From Marmoricola sp. (lineage in GTDB: Bacteria; Actinomycetota; Actinomycetes; Propionibacteriales; Nocardioidaceae): DNA of 64,000 nucleotides. Location: positions 1 to 64,000 of the forward strand of contig JAOPXK010000110.1 in assembly GCA_025965195.1 (NCBI GenBank), read 5' to 3'. This document shows, one piece after another, positions 10,241 to 23,681 of the stretch (positions are counted from its first letter, which is position 1; every line of letters begins with the position of its first letter). The notes under the pieces are model-generated. The model was given only the letters and a program-made list of their open reading frames with translations. It had not been told where the DNA came from and did not search any database. Made by a program: the position numbers and the translations under genes.

Positions 10241-10980
10241 CTAGTGACCATGGCGTAGGGCCGTGCGCAGGTCCCTGTTGAGCTGCGAGATCACATCGAG
10301 CGGGATCTCCTTGGGACAGGCAGCCGCGCACTCGCCGATGTTGGTGCAACCGCCGAAGCCCTCATGATCGTGCTGCGCAGTCATGCTGACGACGCGGGTG
10401 TCGCGCTCGGCCTGACCCTGCGGCAGCTCGCCCAGGTGGGTGATCTTGGCCCCGACGAAGAGTGATGCGGAGCCGTTGGGACAGGCTGCCACGCACGCGC
10501 CGCAGCCGATGCAGGTGGCGACGTCGAAGGCACGGTCCGCATGGTCCTTGGGGACCGGCATGGCGTGGGCATCGGGAGCGGCGCCGGTGTTGACCGAGAT
10601 GTAGCCGCCCGACTGGATGATCCGGTCGAACGCGCCGCGGTCGACGACCAGGTCCTTGATCACCGGGAACGCGTCGGCGCGCCACGGCTCGACGGTGATC
10701 GTCTCGCCGTCGGTGAACGACCGCATGTGCAGCTGGCAGGTGGTCGTGGTGACCGGGCCGTGCGCCTCGCCGTTGATCATCAGGCCGCACATGCCGCAGA
10801 TGCCCTCGCGACAGTCGGAGTCGAACGCGATGGGCTCCTCGCCCTTGGCGTTCAGCTGCTCGTTGAGTACGTCGAGCATCTCCAGGAACGACATGTCGGA
10901 GGAGATGTCGTCGACGTCGTAGGTGTGCATCGCACCGGCTGTCGCCGCGTCGGGCTGGCGCCAGATCTTCAGGGTCAGTC

Positions 10981-10984
<4 letters not shown>
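10241..10984 (-). CDS. sdhB: Succinate dehydrogenase/fumarate reductase iron-sulfur subunit (cytochrome b type)
   Basis: SdhB (247 aa) passes electrons from the flavoprotein to the membrane quinone site. The plant-type [2Fe-2S] ligands are C58, C63, C66 and probably C83 (CREGICGMC); the C-terminal ferredoxin-like part has [12 protein letters not shown] (C158-C168) and [12 protein letters not shown] (C213-C223) for the [4Fe-4S] and [3Fe-4S] clusters. The start is GTG at 10984, overlapping the sdhA stop (GTGA). The gene ends the sdhC-sdhA-sdhB operon. Confidence 0.95.
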
Positions 10985-13026
<2,042 letters not shown>

Positions 13027-13041
13027 GAACAAGAACCTTTT

Positions 13042-13755
13042 CTAGGAGATGACGCCGACGAGGACGAAGATCGGCACCAGCGAGAAACCGCCGGCAATGA
13101 CAACAGCGGCGAGGATGCCGAGTCGCTTCGTGAAGACCCGCGACCGCTCGCTGTTGGTGAGACCCAGGGTCTGGGATGCGCTCCAGACGCCGTGGTGCAG
13201 GTGCATGGCCAAGGCGGCCATCGCGACCAGGTAGATCAGCGTCAGCCACCACACCTGGAAGCTCGCCACGATCAGGTTGTACGGGTCCTGGGTGACGTTC
13301 GCGCCCTGGTGGTCCGGGTTGACGCTCACCTTCACGATGGTGAACTCCAGCAGGTGCCAGATCAGGAACAGCAGGATCGTCACGCCGCCCCAGCGCATCA
13401 TCCGCGAGGAGGTTGTCGAGGCCTTGTTCTTCTTGACCTGGTACTTCACGGTCCGGGCCCGTTTGGCGCGGCGCCACAGGGTGGCGGCCGACCAGACATG
13501 GATGACGAGCGACACGATCAGGACGATGCGGATGATCCACAGCAGTCCGCCGTACGGCAGGTCCGGCGTACCGAAGGTGCGGAGTCCTTCGGCGTATCGG
13601 TCGAAGTCGTCGTGACCCCAGAAGGCCCGCAGATTGCCGTACATGTGCAGGAGCACGAAGCCGATGAAGATCAGGCCGCTGCCGGCCATCATCATTTTCA
13701 GCGCGATGGTCGAGCGCGAAGCGCGCGCTCCTTTTACGAGAGACGTGGTTGCCAC
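13042..13755 (-). CDS. sdhC: Succinate dehydrogenase cytochrome b (b558-type) membrane anchor
   Basis: This 237-residue protein has five predicted membrane helices and the His pattern of the single-polypeptide cytochrome b anchors found in B. subtilis-type succinate dehydrogenases and fumarate reductases: VLLHMYGNL, SLVIHVWSA, LIWHLLEF and MHLHHGVWSAS, whose histidines are candidate haem ligands. It anchors SdhAB and reduces quinone. The open frame runs ~100 codons further upstream, but GTG 13755 is chosen: it gives the family N-terminus and has a TACCGT -10 box seven bases upstream. No Shine-Dalgarno is seen. Confidence 0.9.
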   Translation of the reverse strand: MATTSLVKGARASRSTIALKMMMAGSGLIFIGFVLLHMYGNLRAFWGHDDFDRYAEGLRTFGTPDLPYGGLLWIIRIVLIVSLVIHVWSAATLWRRAKRARTVKYQVKKNKASTTSSRMMRWGGVTILLFLIWHLLEFTIVKVSVNPDHQGANVTQDPYNLIVASFQVWWLTLIYLVAMAALAMHLHHGVWSASQTLGLTNSERSRVFTKRLGILAAVVIAGGFSLVPIFVLVGVIS

Positions 13756-13924
13756 GCAGGTCACGGTACCGGCAGCGAGAGCTGGCTCTTGCACTGCGAG
13801 CATGTGAGATATCAGACGTCCGAAGTGGTCCGGATCGGCTCTTCTCAACACTCGGGCGCGCCCTCTTCCCCTTTCCCGACCTTGCCGCCAGAGTGGGGGC
13901 CGAACAGAACACCTGGAGGTGGCA
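13756..13924. promoter_or_regulatory. Divergent promoter region between the two succinate dehydrogenase operons
   Basis: These 169 bases separate the two sdh operons. On the minus strand TACCGT (13763-13768) is placed seven bases before the sdhC GTG, a leaderless arrangement. On the plus strand GGAGG (13915-13919) precedes the ATG at 13925 by five bases. TGTGA followed by GATATC (13803-13813) resembles one half of a CRP/GlxR site, but the second half is poor. No other clear operator was seen. Confidence 0.55.
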
Positions 13925-14731
13925 ATGGCGTCGACCGACGCACGAGAGTCGACCGGGGTCTTCGGACCAAGCAGGGCCCAGATCCCGGGCAAGACTCTCC
14001 GAGACGATCGATGGTGGCTGGCTCCGTTAGCGACGTTCACGGTGTTCACCGCGTTCATCGTCTACGCCACGTGGCGGGCCTTCGAAGGTGCGAACTACTA
14101 CCGGGCGCCGTACCTCTCGCCGTTCTACTCGCCGTGTCTGGGCGACTGCGTCAAGGGCTCCTCCGACTTCGGACAGCCCTTCGGCTGGTGGCCGCTGTCG
14201 GCCGCGCTGATCGTGCTGATCTTCCCGCTCGGCTTCCGGATGACGTGCTACTACTACCGCAAGGCCTACTACCGCGCGTTCTGGCTCTCGCCTCCCGCCT
14301 GCGCCGTCGCCGAGCCGCACACCAAGTACACCGGTGAGACCCGGCTGCCGCTGATCCTGCAGAACGTGCACCGCTACTTCTGGTACGCCGCCGTCGTGGT
14401 CGCGTTGATCCTCAGCTATGACACCGTGCTGGCCTTCCGCGACGAGAACGACCACTGGTTCCACATGGGTCTGGGCACCTTGTTGATGCTGGTCAACGTC
14501 GTCCTGATCTGGCTCTACACGCTGTCGTGCCACTCCTGCCGGCACACCCTCGGCGGTCGGCTCCGGCACTTCTCGAAGCACCCGGTGCGCTACAAGCTGT
14601 GGACCTGGGTCTCGAAGCTGAACGCCCACCACGCCAAGTTCGCGTGGTACTCGCTCTTCTCGGTCGCACTAGTCGACCTCTACATCTACCTGCTCGCGGC
14701 AGGCCACATCACCGACCTGAGGTTCTTCTGA
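13925..14731 (+). CDS. Membrane anchor subunit of Sdh1-type succinate dehydrogenase
   Basis: A 268-residue protein with about five membrane helices, immediately before a second sdhA-sdhB pair. Its size and position match the anchor of mycobacterial Sdh1 (M. tuberculosis Rv0249c-Rv0248c-Rv0247c). It is rich in Cys and His at membrane edges: C71 and C75 (SPCLGDC), C108, C126 (PPACAVAEPH), and C202, H203, C205, H207 (LSCHSCRH). Mycobacterial Sdh1 has been reported to lack haem and hold a Rieske-type cluster in this subunit, so some of these residues are probable cluster ligands. GGAGG precedes ATG 13925. The stop overlaps sdhA by one base. Confidence 0.82.
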   Translation: MASTDARESTGVFGPSRAQIPGKTLRDDRWWLAPLATFTVFTAFIVYATWRAFEGANYYRAPYLSPFYSPCLGDCVKGSSDFGQPFGWWPLSAALIVLIFPLGFRMTCYYYRKAYYRAFWLSPPACAVAEPHTKYTGETRLPLILQNVHRYFWYAAVVVALILSYDTVLAFRDENDHWFHMGLGTLLMLVNVVLIWLYTLSCHSCRHTLGGRLRHFSKHPVRYKLWTWVSKLNAHHAKFAWYSLFSVALVDLYIYLLAAGHITDLRFF

Positions 14732-16653
14732 TGACGTCGTCGACATCTGCGTCCGATCGCCACCCGATGACGGGCAATGAAATGTCCGGAGAGAGCGCCG
14801 GTGGCATGGAGCGCCACCAGTACGACGTCGTGGTGATCGGTGCCGGCGGAGCGGGCCTGCGTTCGGCCATCGCCGCGCACGATGCCGGGGCGAAGGTCGC
14901 GATCGTCTGCAAGTCGCTGCTCGGCAAGGCGCACACCGTGATGGCCGAGGGTGGGATCGCGGCCTCGATGGGCAACGTCTACCCGGAGGACAACTGGGAG
15001 GTGCACTTCCGCGACACCATGCGTGGCGGGAAGATGCTGAACAACTGGCGGATGGCGCAGCTGCACGCGCAGGAAGCACCCGAGCGCGTCATGGAGCTCG
15101 AGGACTGGGGCGCGCTCTTCGACCGCACCGATGACGGGCTGATCTCGCAGCGTGACTTCGGCGGTCACAAGTACGCCCGGCTGGCCCACGTCGGCGACCG
15201 CACCGGCCTGGAGATGATCCGGACGCTGCAGCAACGCGCCGTCCAGCTCGGCATCGACGTGTTCATGGAGTGCACGATCACCGACGTGATGCTCGACAAG
15301 GGAGCCGGCGACCCGAAGGTCTCCGGTGCCTTCGGCTACTGGCGCGAGACCGGCAGGTTCATCCTGTTCGAGGCGCCCAGCGTGATCCTGGCGACGGGCG
15401 GGATCGGCAAGTCCTTCAAGGTGACCTCCAACTCCTGGGAGTACACCGGAGACGGCCATGCCCTCGCGATGCGGGCCGGAGCCTCGCTGATCAACATGGA
15501 GTTCGTGCAGTTCCACCCGACCGGGATGGTCTGGCCACCATCGGTGAAGGGTCTGCTCGTCACCGAGTCGGTCCGCGGAGACGGCGGCATCCTCCGCAAC
15601 TCCGAGGGTAAGCGGTTCATGTTCGACTACATCCCGGAGTTCTTCAAGGCCGAGACCGCGGACACGATCGAAGAAGCAGACCGCTGGTACGACGACAAGA
15701 CCAACAACCGCCGGCCACCCGAGCTGTTGCCACGCGACGAGGTGGCCCGCGCGATCAACTCCGAGATCAAGGCCGGTCGCGGCACACCGCACGGCGGCAT
15801 CTTCCTCGACATCGCGTCGCGACGGACGCCGGAGTTCATCCGCAAGCGGCTGCCCTCGATGTACCACCAGTTCAAGGAGCTGGCCGATGTCGACATCACC
15901 GCCGAGCCGATGGAGATCGGGCCGACCTGCCACTACGTGATGGGTGGCGTCGAGGTGGACGCCGACACCCAGGAGAGCGGAGTGACCGGGCTGTACGCCG
16001 TCGGTGAGTGCTCCGGTGGCATGCACGGGTCCAACCGCCTCGGCGGGAACTCGCTGGGTGACCTGCTGGTCTTCGGCAAGCGGGCCGGTGAGGCCGCCAC
16101 GGCGTACACGAACTCGCTCGGCGCGAGCCTGCCGAAGGTTGACGAGGCCGACGTGAAGGCCGCCCAGGCCAGCGCGCTGGCTCCGTTCGAGGTCGAGGGC
16201 GGGGAGAACCCGTACACGATCCAGTCCGACCTGCAGCAGTCGATGAACGACCTGGTCGGGATCATCCGTACCGGCGCCGAGCTCGAGGAGTCGCTGACCG
16301 AGATCGAGGCGTTCAAGGAGCGGGCCAAGCGGATGGTGGTCGAGGGACATCGGCAGTACAACCCCGGCTGGCACCTCGCGATCGACCTGCGCAACATGCT
16401 CATCGTCAGCGAGTGCATCGCCAAGGCAGCGCTGGCCCGGCAGGAGTCGCGTGGCGGTCACACCCGCGACGACTTCCCGGGACCGAACGCGGAGTGGGGG
16501 ACCAAGAACCTGGTGGTCAACCTGAACGCCGCCGGCACCGGGGTCGACCTGCACGAGAAGCCGCTGCCCGTCATGCCCGACGAGCTCAAGAAGTACTTCG
16601 AGACACCGGCCGCGCCCCCGCCGGTTGAGCCTGTCGAAACCAAGGAGTCCTGA
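14731..16653 (+). CDS. sdhA: Succinate dehydrogenase flavoprotein subunit (Sdh1 type)
   Basis: The second SdhA (640 aa) is closer in length to the mycobacterial Sdh1 flavoprotein than to the first copy here. Visible are VVVIGAGGAGLRSAIAAHDAG (FAD fold, about residue 30), KAHTVMAEGGIAASMGN (flavin-attachment region with His), FVQFHPTGMVWP, TESVRGDGGIL, CHYVMGGVEVDAD and MHGSNRLGGNSLGDLLVFG. ATG 14731 overlaps the anchor stop (TGATG). The C-terminus PPPVEPVETKES is encoded by a copy of the dispersed palindromic repeat (16623-16641), so the tail is probably repeat-derived. Confidence 0.93.
   Translation: MTSSTSASDRHPMTGNEMSGESAGGMERHQYDVVVIGAGGAGLRSAIAAHDAGAKVAIVCKSLLGKAHTVMAEGGIAASMGNVYPEDNWEVHFRDTMRGGKMLNNWRMAQLHAQEAPERVMELEDWGALFDRTDDGLISQRDFGGHKYARLAHVGDRTGLEMIRTLQQRAVQLGIDVFMECTITDVMLDKGAGDPKVSGAFGYWRETGRFILFEAPSVILATGGIGKSFKVTSNSWEYTGDGHALAMRAGASLINMEFVQFHPTGMVWPPSVKGLLVTESVRGDGGILRNSEGKRFMFDYIPEFFKAETADTIEEADRWYDDKTNNRRPPELLPRDEVARAINSEIKAGRGTPHGGIFLDIASRRTPEFIRKRLPSMYHQFKELADVDITAEPMEIGPTCHYVMGGVEVDADTQESGVTGLYAVGECSGGMHGSNRLGGNSLGDLLVFGKRAGEAATAYTNSLGASLPKVDEADVKAAQASALAPFEVEGGENPYTIQSDLQQSMNDLVGIIRTGAELEESLTEIEAFKERAKRMVVEGHRQYNPGWHLAIDLRNMLIVSECIAKAALARQESRGGHTRDDFPGPNAEWGTKNLVVNLNAAGTGVDLHEKPLPVMPDELKKYFETPAAPPPVEPVETKES
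16623..16641 (+). repeat. Dispersed palindromic repeat, copy 1 (in sdhA C-terminal codons)
   Basis: GGTTGAGCCTGTCGAAACC, an inverted repeat with a short centre, is translated as part of VEPVET at the end of the second SdhA. It is the variant with TTGAG/CGAAA arms. Orientation is plus, as for seven of the other copies. Confidence 0.75.
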
Positions 16654-16654
16654 G

Positions 16655-17431
16655 ATGGCCTACCGACTGAAGATGCGGATCTGGCGCGGCGACAAGGACG
16701 GCGGCGCACTCGGCGACTACGACGTCGAGGTCTCCGAGGGCGAGGTCGTCCTCGACGCCATCCACCGTGTCCAGGCCACCCAGGCCGGCGATCTCGCGGT
16801 GCGGTGGAACTGCAAGGCCGGCAAGTGCGGTTCGTGCAGCGCCGAAGTCAACGGCAAGCCGCGGCTGATGTGCATGTGCCGGCTCTCCGACTTCGACGAG
16901 GAAGAGACGATCACGGTCACCCCGATGCGGAGCTTCCCGGTGATCCGCGACCTCGTCACCGACGTGTCGTTCAACTACGAGAAGGCCAAGGAGCTCCCCA
17001 GCTTCTCCCCGCCGCCTCGCGACGCCGACAACAAGCGCCGGATGCAGCAGATCGATGTCGAGCGCGGCCAGGAGTTCCGCAAGTGCATCGAGTGCTTCCT
17101 GTGCCAGAACACCTGTCACGTCGTACGCGACCACGAGGAGAACAAGAAGGCGTTCGCCGGCCCGCGCTTCTTCCTGCGGTACGCCGAGCTCGACATGCAC
17201 CCGCTCGACACCAACGACCGGCGTGAGCTTGCTCAGGATGCGGCCGGCCTCGGGATGTGCAACATCACCAAGTGCTGCACGGAGGTCTGCCCCGAGGGCA
17301 TCAAGATCACCGACAACGCCATCATCCCGATGAAGGAACGCGTCGCCGACAAAAAGTTCGACCCGCTGGTGTGGCTCGGCAACAAGATCGGCGTCCGCAA
17401 CAAGGACAACGAGGGCCGGACCGAGCTCTAA
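16655..17431 (+). CDS. sdhB: Succinate dehydrogenase iron-sulfur subunit (Sdh1 type)
   Basis: SdhB (258 aa) of the second complex. [2Fe-2S] ligands are in CKAGKCGSC with a later C in LMCMC; the C-terminal domain has CIECFLCQNTCH and CNITKCCTEVCPEGI for the [4Fe-4S] and [3Fe-4S] clusters. The spacing differs from the first SdhB ([12 protein letters not shown]), which shows the two complexes are not recent duplicates. Start ATG 16655 has AAGGAG eight bases upstream and lies one base after the sdhA stop; an in-frame upstream ATG at 16625 lies inside sdhA and is rejected. The gene ends six bases before the convergent glycosyltransferase. Confidence 0.95.
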   Translation: MAYRLKMRIWRGDKDGGALGDYDVEVSEGEVVLDAIHRVQATQAGDLAVRWNCKAGKCGSCSAEVNGKPRLMCMCRLSDFDEEETITVTPMRSFPVIRDLVTDVSFNYEKAKELPSFSPPPRDADNKRRMQQIDVERGQEFRKCIECFLCQNTCHVVRDHEENKKAFAGPRFFLRYAELDMHPLDTNDRRELAQDAAGLGMCNITKCCTEVCPEGIKITDNAIIPMKERVADKKFDPLVWLGNKIGVRNKDNEGRTEL

Positions 17432-17437
17432 ACCCTG

Positions 17438-18484
17438 CTAGACCGCGGTCTGGATCCGGTGGCCGATCACGGGGGAGTAGTGCGTCTCGACCAGCTCGTC
17501 GACCGCGTCCTGCCAGCTCCGGCCGAGGACTGATGTGCGGGCGCTGGCTGCGAGGGTCGCCCGGAGCCGGTCGTCGTTGACCAGCCGGGCGACCGAGCCG
17601 GTCAGGTCGTTCCTGGTCAGCAGGCCGTTCTCGCCATCGCGGACGACATCGGGCGTCCCTCCTGCCGCGAAGGCGCCGACGGGAATGCCCGACGCCAGCG
17701 CACGTCGTACGCCGGGAACGCACATCTCCTTCTTGCGCGGCTGCACGAGGACGTCGAGCGAGGCGATCCCGCGAGCAAGGTCGAGCCCGGTGAGCTCCCC
17801 GGTCACCTTGGCTCCGGCCTCCCGGAGGAGGTCGGCACCCGCGCCGGCACCGATGACGACCAGCCGCACGCGGGGCAGCCGGGCGATGTCGGTCAGCCGC
17901 CGGACCACCTTCTCCCTGTCGAGTGAACCGACATGGCCTACGACGACGAGCGGGCCTTCGGGCGACTGGGCGCGAGCCCACCGATCGTGCAGCTGGTCGT
18001 GGCGCAGCCGCGGGTGGAACTCCTCGGCGTCGATGCCGGGTCGCCAGAGGTGTGCGCCGATGCCGACCGAGGTCAGCCGGCGCCCGGCGTCCTCGCAGGT
18101 GACCAGGGTGCGGGCCGAACGCGGGTGCACCCGGGTCTGCCACCACTGCGCAGCGGCGGTGTCGAGGGCGTCCTGGTTGACGACGAGCGCGGGCACGAGC
18201 AGTCGAGATGCGGCCCGGAGCGCGAGCGCGCCGAGCATCCGGGGCGAGGCAACGTGGATCAGGTCGGGGGCGAACCCGCCGAGCGTGGTGCTCATCGCGG
18301 AGGCCGGGACCAGCCGTCGGGCCCGAACCACCCGGGCACCCCGGTAGCTGGTCTGGCCCGGACCGGGCGCCACCACCAGCACGTCGTGACCGCGGGCGAT
18401 CAGGCCGTCGACGAGGTGTCGGCTGGTGTCCGCGACCGGATCGGTCTGGGGGGCGAACGACTCGGTGACCACGGCAATGCGCAT
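17438..18484 (-). CDS. GT4-like glycosyltransferase (probable mannosyltransferase family)
   Basis: A 348-residue two-lobed GT-B protein. The N-terminal lobe starts MRIAVVTESFAPQTDPVADTSRHLVDGL and contains GHDVLVVAPGPG and PDLIHVASPRMLG; the C-terminal lobe has VVVGHVGSLDREKVVRRL and VVIGAGAGADLLRE. These match GT4 enzymes that use GDP-mannose on phosphatidylinositol or other acceptors in actinobacteria. The usual ExxxxxxxE donor-site motif appears as EMCVPGVRRALASGIPV, where the second Glu is replaced by Arg, so activity or donor may differ. It is divergent from mutA and convergent with sdhB. The acceptor is unknown. Confidence 0.8.
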   Translation of the reverse strand: MRIAVVTESFAPQTDPVADTSRHLVDGLIARGHDVLVVAPGPGQTSYRGARVVRARRLVPASAMSTTLGGFAPDLIHVASPRMLGALALRAASRLLVPALVVNQDALDTAAAQWWQTRVHPRSARTLVTCEDAGRRLTSVGIGAHLWRPGIDAEEFHPRLRHDQLHDRWARAQSPEGPLVVVGHVGSLDREKVVRRLTDIARLPRVRLVVIGAGAGADLLREAGAKVTGELTGLDLARGIASLDVLVQPRKKEMCVPGVRRALASGIPVGAFAAGGTPDVVRDGENGLLTRNDLTGSVARLVNDDRLRATLAASARTSVLGRSWQDAVDELVETHYSPVIGHRIQTAV

Positions 18485-18616
18485 GTCGTGAGCGTGACGA
18501 CCCGAGATGACCCGACGGTGAACTGGCGGGGGTGTCGTGATGTCCCACTGGCACCTCCACGGGTGATCGGGACGTTGGACTTGTCACACCCGGTGGCGGG
18601 CGCCGACGACGGTCCA

Positions 18617-18622
18617 TATCCT
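18617..18622 (+). promoter_or_regulatory. -10 box TATCCT of a leaderless mutA promoter
   Basis: TATCCT ends six bases before the mutA ATG at 18629. The 144-base gap to the divergent glycosyltransferase contains no long leader, so no cobalamin riboswitch can fit on this transcript. Confidence 0.5.
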
Positions 18623-18628
18623 GCGCCT

Positions 18629-20472
18629 ATGACTGGGTCTACCCCGCCCGAATCCGGGCCGTTGTCGCTTGCCGGCAACCAGGACCACGAACTCTCCGAC
18701 TGGGAGCAGATCGCGGCTGCCGTGCTGCGCAAGTCCGGCAGGCTCACCGACGCTGATCCGGATGACGCGGTGTGGGCCAAGCTGACCCGTACGACGCTCG
18801 ACGGGATTGCCGTCACCCCCCTCGGAACGGCCGCGCTCGTTGAGTCGCTGCCCCCGACCGGGCTTCCCGGCCAGGCTCCGTTCACCCGCGGTCGGAGGAC
18901 GACCCGCGAGGACGGCTGGGACATCCGGCCGCTGTTCTGCGACCCTGATGCGGCCGCGACTGCCTCCGCCGTACTCACTGACCTGGAGAACGGCGCCACC
19001 TCCATCTGGCTCCAGGTCGGTGACGCCGGGATCGCGCTGGCCGACCTGCCGACTGCCCTGAAGGGCGTGCTGCTCGATGCCGCGCCGGTCATCATCGACG
19101 CGCCGGGTGACGCGGTCGCGGCGGCTCGCGCGTTCGCCGATCGCGCCGCCGGCCAAAAGCTTGCCGAGGGCACGAACCTCGGCGCCGACCCGATCGGTGC
19201 TGCCGCCCGGGGGATGGTCTCGACAAGCTCGACCACCGTCGCCTCGACCACCGTTGCCGCGGTCGCGGAGATCGCCCTGGAGATCGGCTCTCTTGCCCTG
19301 GTCGTCGACGGCACCGCGGTGCACGACATCGGCGCTTCCGACGTACAGGAGCTCGGGTACGCCGCGGCGGTCGGCGCCGCCTATCTCCGCGCCCTCGTTG
19401 CCGCCGGGCACGACGTCACGACCGCCGCCTCGCTGATCGAGTTCCGTTACGCGGCCACCGACGAGCAGTTCCCGACCATCGCCAAGTTCCGCGCCGCACG
19501 CAGGCTGTGGGCGCGCGTGCTCGAGCTGAGCGACGTACCCGCAGAGCAGCGCGGCCAGCGCCAGCACGCCGTCACGTCGCGGCCGATGATGAGCAAGTAC
19601 GACCCGTGGGTGAACATGCTGCGCACCTGCGTCGCGTCCTTCGCCGCCGGCGTCGGGGGAGCCGATGCGGTCACCGTGCTGCCCTTCGACGCGCCGCTCG
19701 GACTGCCGGACGCGTTCAGTCGCCGGATCGCCCGCAACACCTCGTCGCTGCTGATCAGCGAGTCCCATGTCGCCAAGGTCAGTGACCCGGCCGGCGGGGC
19801 CTACGGCGTCGAGAAGCTCACCGACGACCTGGCCATCGCGGCCTGGGCCGAGTTCGGCCGGATCGAAGAGGCGGGTGGCGTCCTGGCTGCGCTCTCCGAT
19901 GGCTCCCTGCACGGCCGGATCGACACCGTCGTCGCCGAGCGTGAGGCCGAGATCGCCCGCCGCAAGCGACCGCTGACCGGTCTTACCGAGTTCCCGAACC
20001 TGCACGAGACGCTGCCCACCCGGTTGCCCTATGCCGACGGCGCCATCGCGGTCCGGCCCTACGGGCATGCGTTCGAGGCCTTCCGCGATGCACCGACCGC
20101 GAACAAGGTCTTCCTTGCCACGATGGGGACCGTTGCGGCGCACACCGCGCGGTCGACCTTCGCCGCGAACCTGTTCGCGGCCGGCGGGATCGACACCGTC
20201 AACGCCGGTCGCAACGACGACGTCGAGGCGGTGCTCAAGGCCTACACCGGGCCCGACGGCAACCAGGCAGTCGTCTGTCTGGTCGGCGCCGACAAGGCGT
20301 ACGCCGAGTGGGGGACCGACCTCGTCGCTGCGCTTCGTGACGCCGGCGCGAAGCACCTGATCCTGGCGGGGAAGCCGGGAGCGAAGACCATTGCCGGCGA
20401 CACCGTTGACGACTGGGCTGCGATGGGTGTTGATGCGCTGGACTTCCTGACGCGCACGAGGGAGAGGCTTTC

Positions 20473-20476
<4 letters not shown>
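18629..20476 (+). CDS. mutA: Methylmalonyl-CoA mutase small (beta) subunit
   Basis: MutA (615 aa) is the non-catalytic partner of the adenosylcobalamin-dependent mutase that converts methylmalonyl-CoA to succinyl-CoA. The TIM-barrel half is recognisable from [43 protein letters not shown] and [14 protein letters not shown]; the DxHxxG cobalamin motif is absent, as normal for this subunit. Length equals the actinobacterial norm. At codons about 197-210 the segment [14 protein letters not shown] is encoded by a dispersed repeat copy (19216-19237) plus a half copy, and looks like an inserted linker. The stop overlaps the mutB start (ATGA). Confidence 0.94.
19216..19237 (-). repeat. Dispersed palindromic repeat, copy 2 (inside mutA)
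   Basis: The plus strand carries the reverse complement of GGTCGAGCTTGTCGAGACC with flanking GGT; this is the only copy of nine in the minus orientation. A half copy (CCTCGACCACC) follows about 15 bases on. Both are read in frame as [12 protein letters not shown]. Confidence 0.8.
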
Positions 20477-22665
<2,189 letters not shown>

Positions 22666-22675
22666 GGGGTCATTG

Positions 22676-23671
22676 ATGGTCGACGTCCGCACGCTGCTGG
22701 AGGGTGTCCGTGCGGGTCGGCGTGCGGATGTCTCCCGGGCGATCACGCTGGTGGAGAGCGGGCGAGCCGATCACCGGACGGCGGCCCGAGAGCTCCTGAC
22801 GGAACTTGCGGCCGACGCCAAGCGCCGGGCCCGACCTGCGATCCGGGTCGGCATCTCCGGCGTCCCCGGCGTCGGCAAGTCCACGTTCATCGAGGCGCTC
22901 GGCACGTACCTGACCGAGCAGGACCTCAGCGTCGGCGTGCTCGCCGTCGACCCCTCGTCGGTGCGCACCGGCGGCTCGGTGCTCGGTGACAAGACCCGGA
23001 TGGCGAAGCTGGCCGCCAACCCGAAGGCCTACATCCGGCCGTCCCCGTCAGCCGGAACCCTCGGTGGGGTGGCTCGCGCAACCACGCAGGCGATGATCGT
23101 GCTCGAGGCGGCCGGCCATGACGTCGTCCTCGTCGAGACGGTCGGCGTCGGCCAGTCCGAGGTCACCGTTGCCGGCATGGTCGACACCTTCCTCTTCCTC
23201 ACGCTGGCGCGCACCGGTGATCAGCTCCAGGGCATCAAGAAGGGCATCCTCGAGATTGCCGACGTGATCGCGGTGAACAAGGCCGACGGCGACCGCGAGG
23301 TCGAGGCGAAGTCCGCCGCCAAGGAGCTGGCCGGGGCCCTGCGGCTGGTGCACTCGAGCGGCGAGGGCTGGGTGCCGCCGGTGCTGACCTGCTCGGGTCT
23401 GAACGGCACCGACGTGGACACGGTCTGGGACAAGGTCATCGCGCACCGTGAGTCGATGGGCGAGGACGGCCTCGCCACCAAGCGCGCCAGCCAGCAGCTC
23501 GAGTTCACCTGGGCCCTGGTCCGCGACGAGCTCGCCGAACGGCTCCGGCGATCACCGTCGGTGAAGGCGATCCGTGACCAGGTCCGGTCCCAGGTACTTT
23601 CCGGAGAGCTGCCGGCACCGATGGCGGCCGACCGGATCCTGGCTGCCTACGACGAACCGGACGCCCGGTAG
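22676..23671 (+). CDS. meaB: MeaB GTPase chaperone of methylmalonyl-CoA mutase
   Basis: MeaB (331 aa; once called ArgK) is a G3E-family GTPase that protects and loads adenosylcobalamin into methylmalonyl-CoA mutase. Walker A is GVPGVGKST (residues 62-70); DPSSVRTGGSVLGDKTRM, the switch region ETVGVGQSE and the guanine-recognition NKADGD are all present. ATG 22676 is chosen over the adjacent TTG codon, with GAGGGG upstream. The TAG stop (23669-23671) forms half of the next gene's -10 box. Confidence 0.95.
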   Translation: MVDVRTLLEGVRAGRRADVSRAITLVESGRADHRTAARELLTELAADAKRRARPAIRVGISGVPGVGKSTFIEALGTYLTEQDLSVGVLAVDPSSVRTGGSVLGDKTRMAKLAANPKAYIRPSPSAGTLGGVARATTQAMIVLEAAGHDVVLVETVGVGQSEVTVAGMVDTFLFLTLARTGDQLQGIKKGILEIADVIAVNKADGDREVEAKSAAKELAGALRLVHSSGEGWVPPVLTCSGLNGTDVDTVWDKVIAHRESMGEDGLATKRASQQLEFTWALVRDELAERLRRSPSVKAIRDQVRSQVLSGELPAPMAADRILAAYDEPDAR

Positions 23672-23674
23672 TCT
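23669..23674 (+). promoter_or_regulatory. -10 box TAGTCT formed partly by the meaB stop codon
   Basis: TAGTCT ends seven bases before the GTG at 23682. The first three bases are the meaB stop. This supports the GTG start and suggests a separate leaderless transcript. Confidence 0.55.
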
Positions 23675-23681
23675 CCGGCTT

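Noticed and set aside
13756-14058. 100-codon N-terminal extension of SdhC
   Set aside because: The sequence is not anchor-like, overlaps the divergent promoter and the start of the opposite operon, and the GTG at 13755 has a well-placed -10 box.
14686-16554. 622-codon minus-strand open frame opposite the second sdhA
   Set aside because: Antisense shadow of an intact flavoprotein gene.
18485-18628. Cobalamin riboswitch before mutA
   Set aside because: The gap is 144 bases and the mutA promoter appears leaderless; no B12-box-like core was seen.
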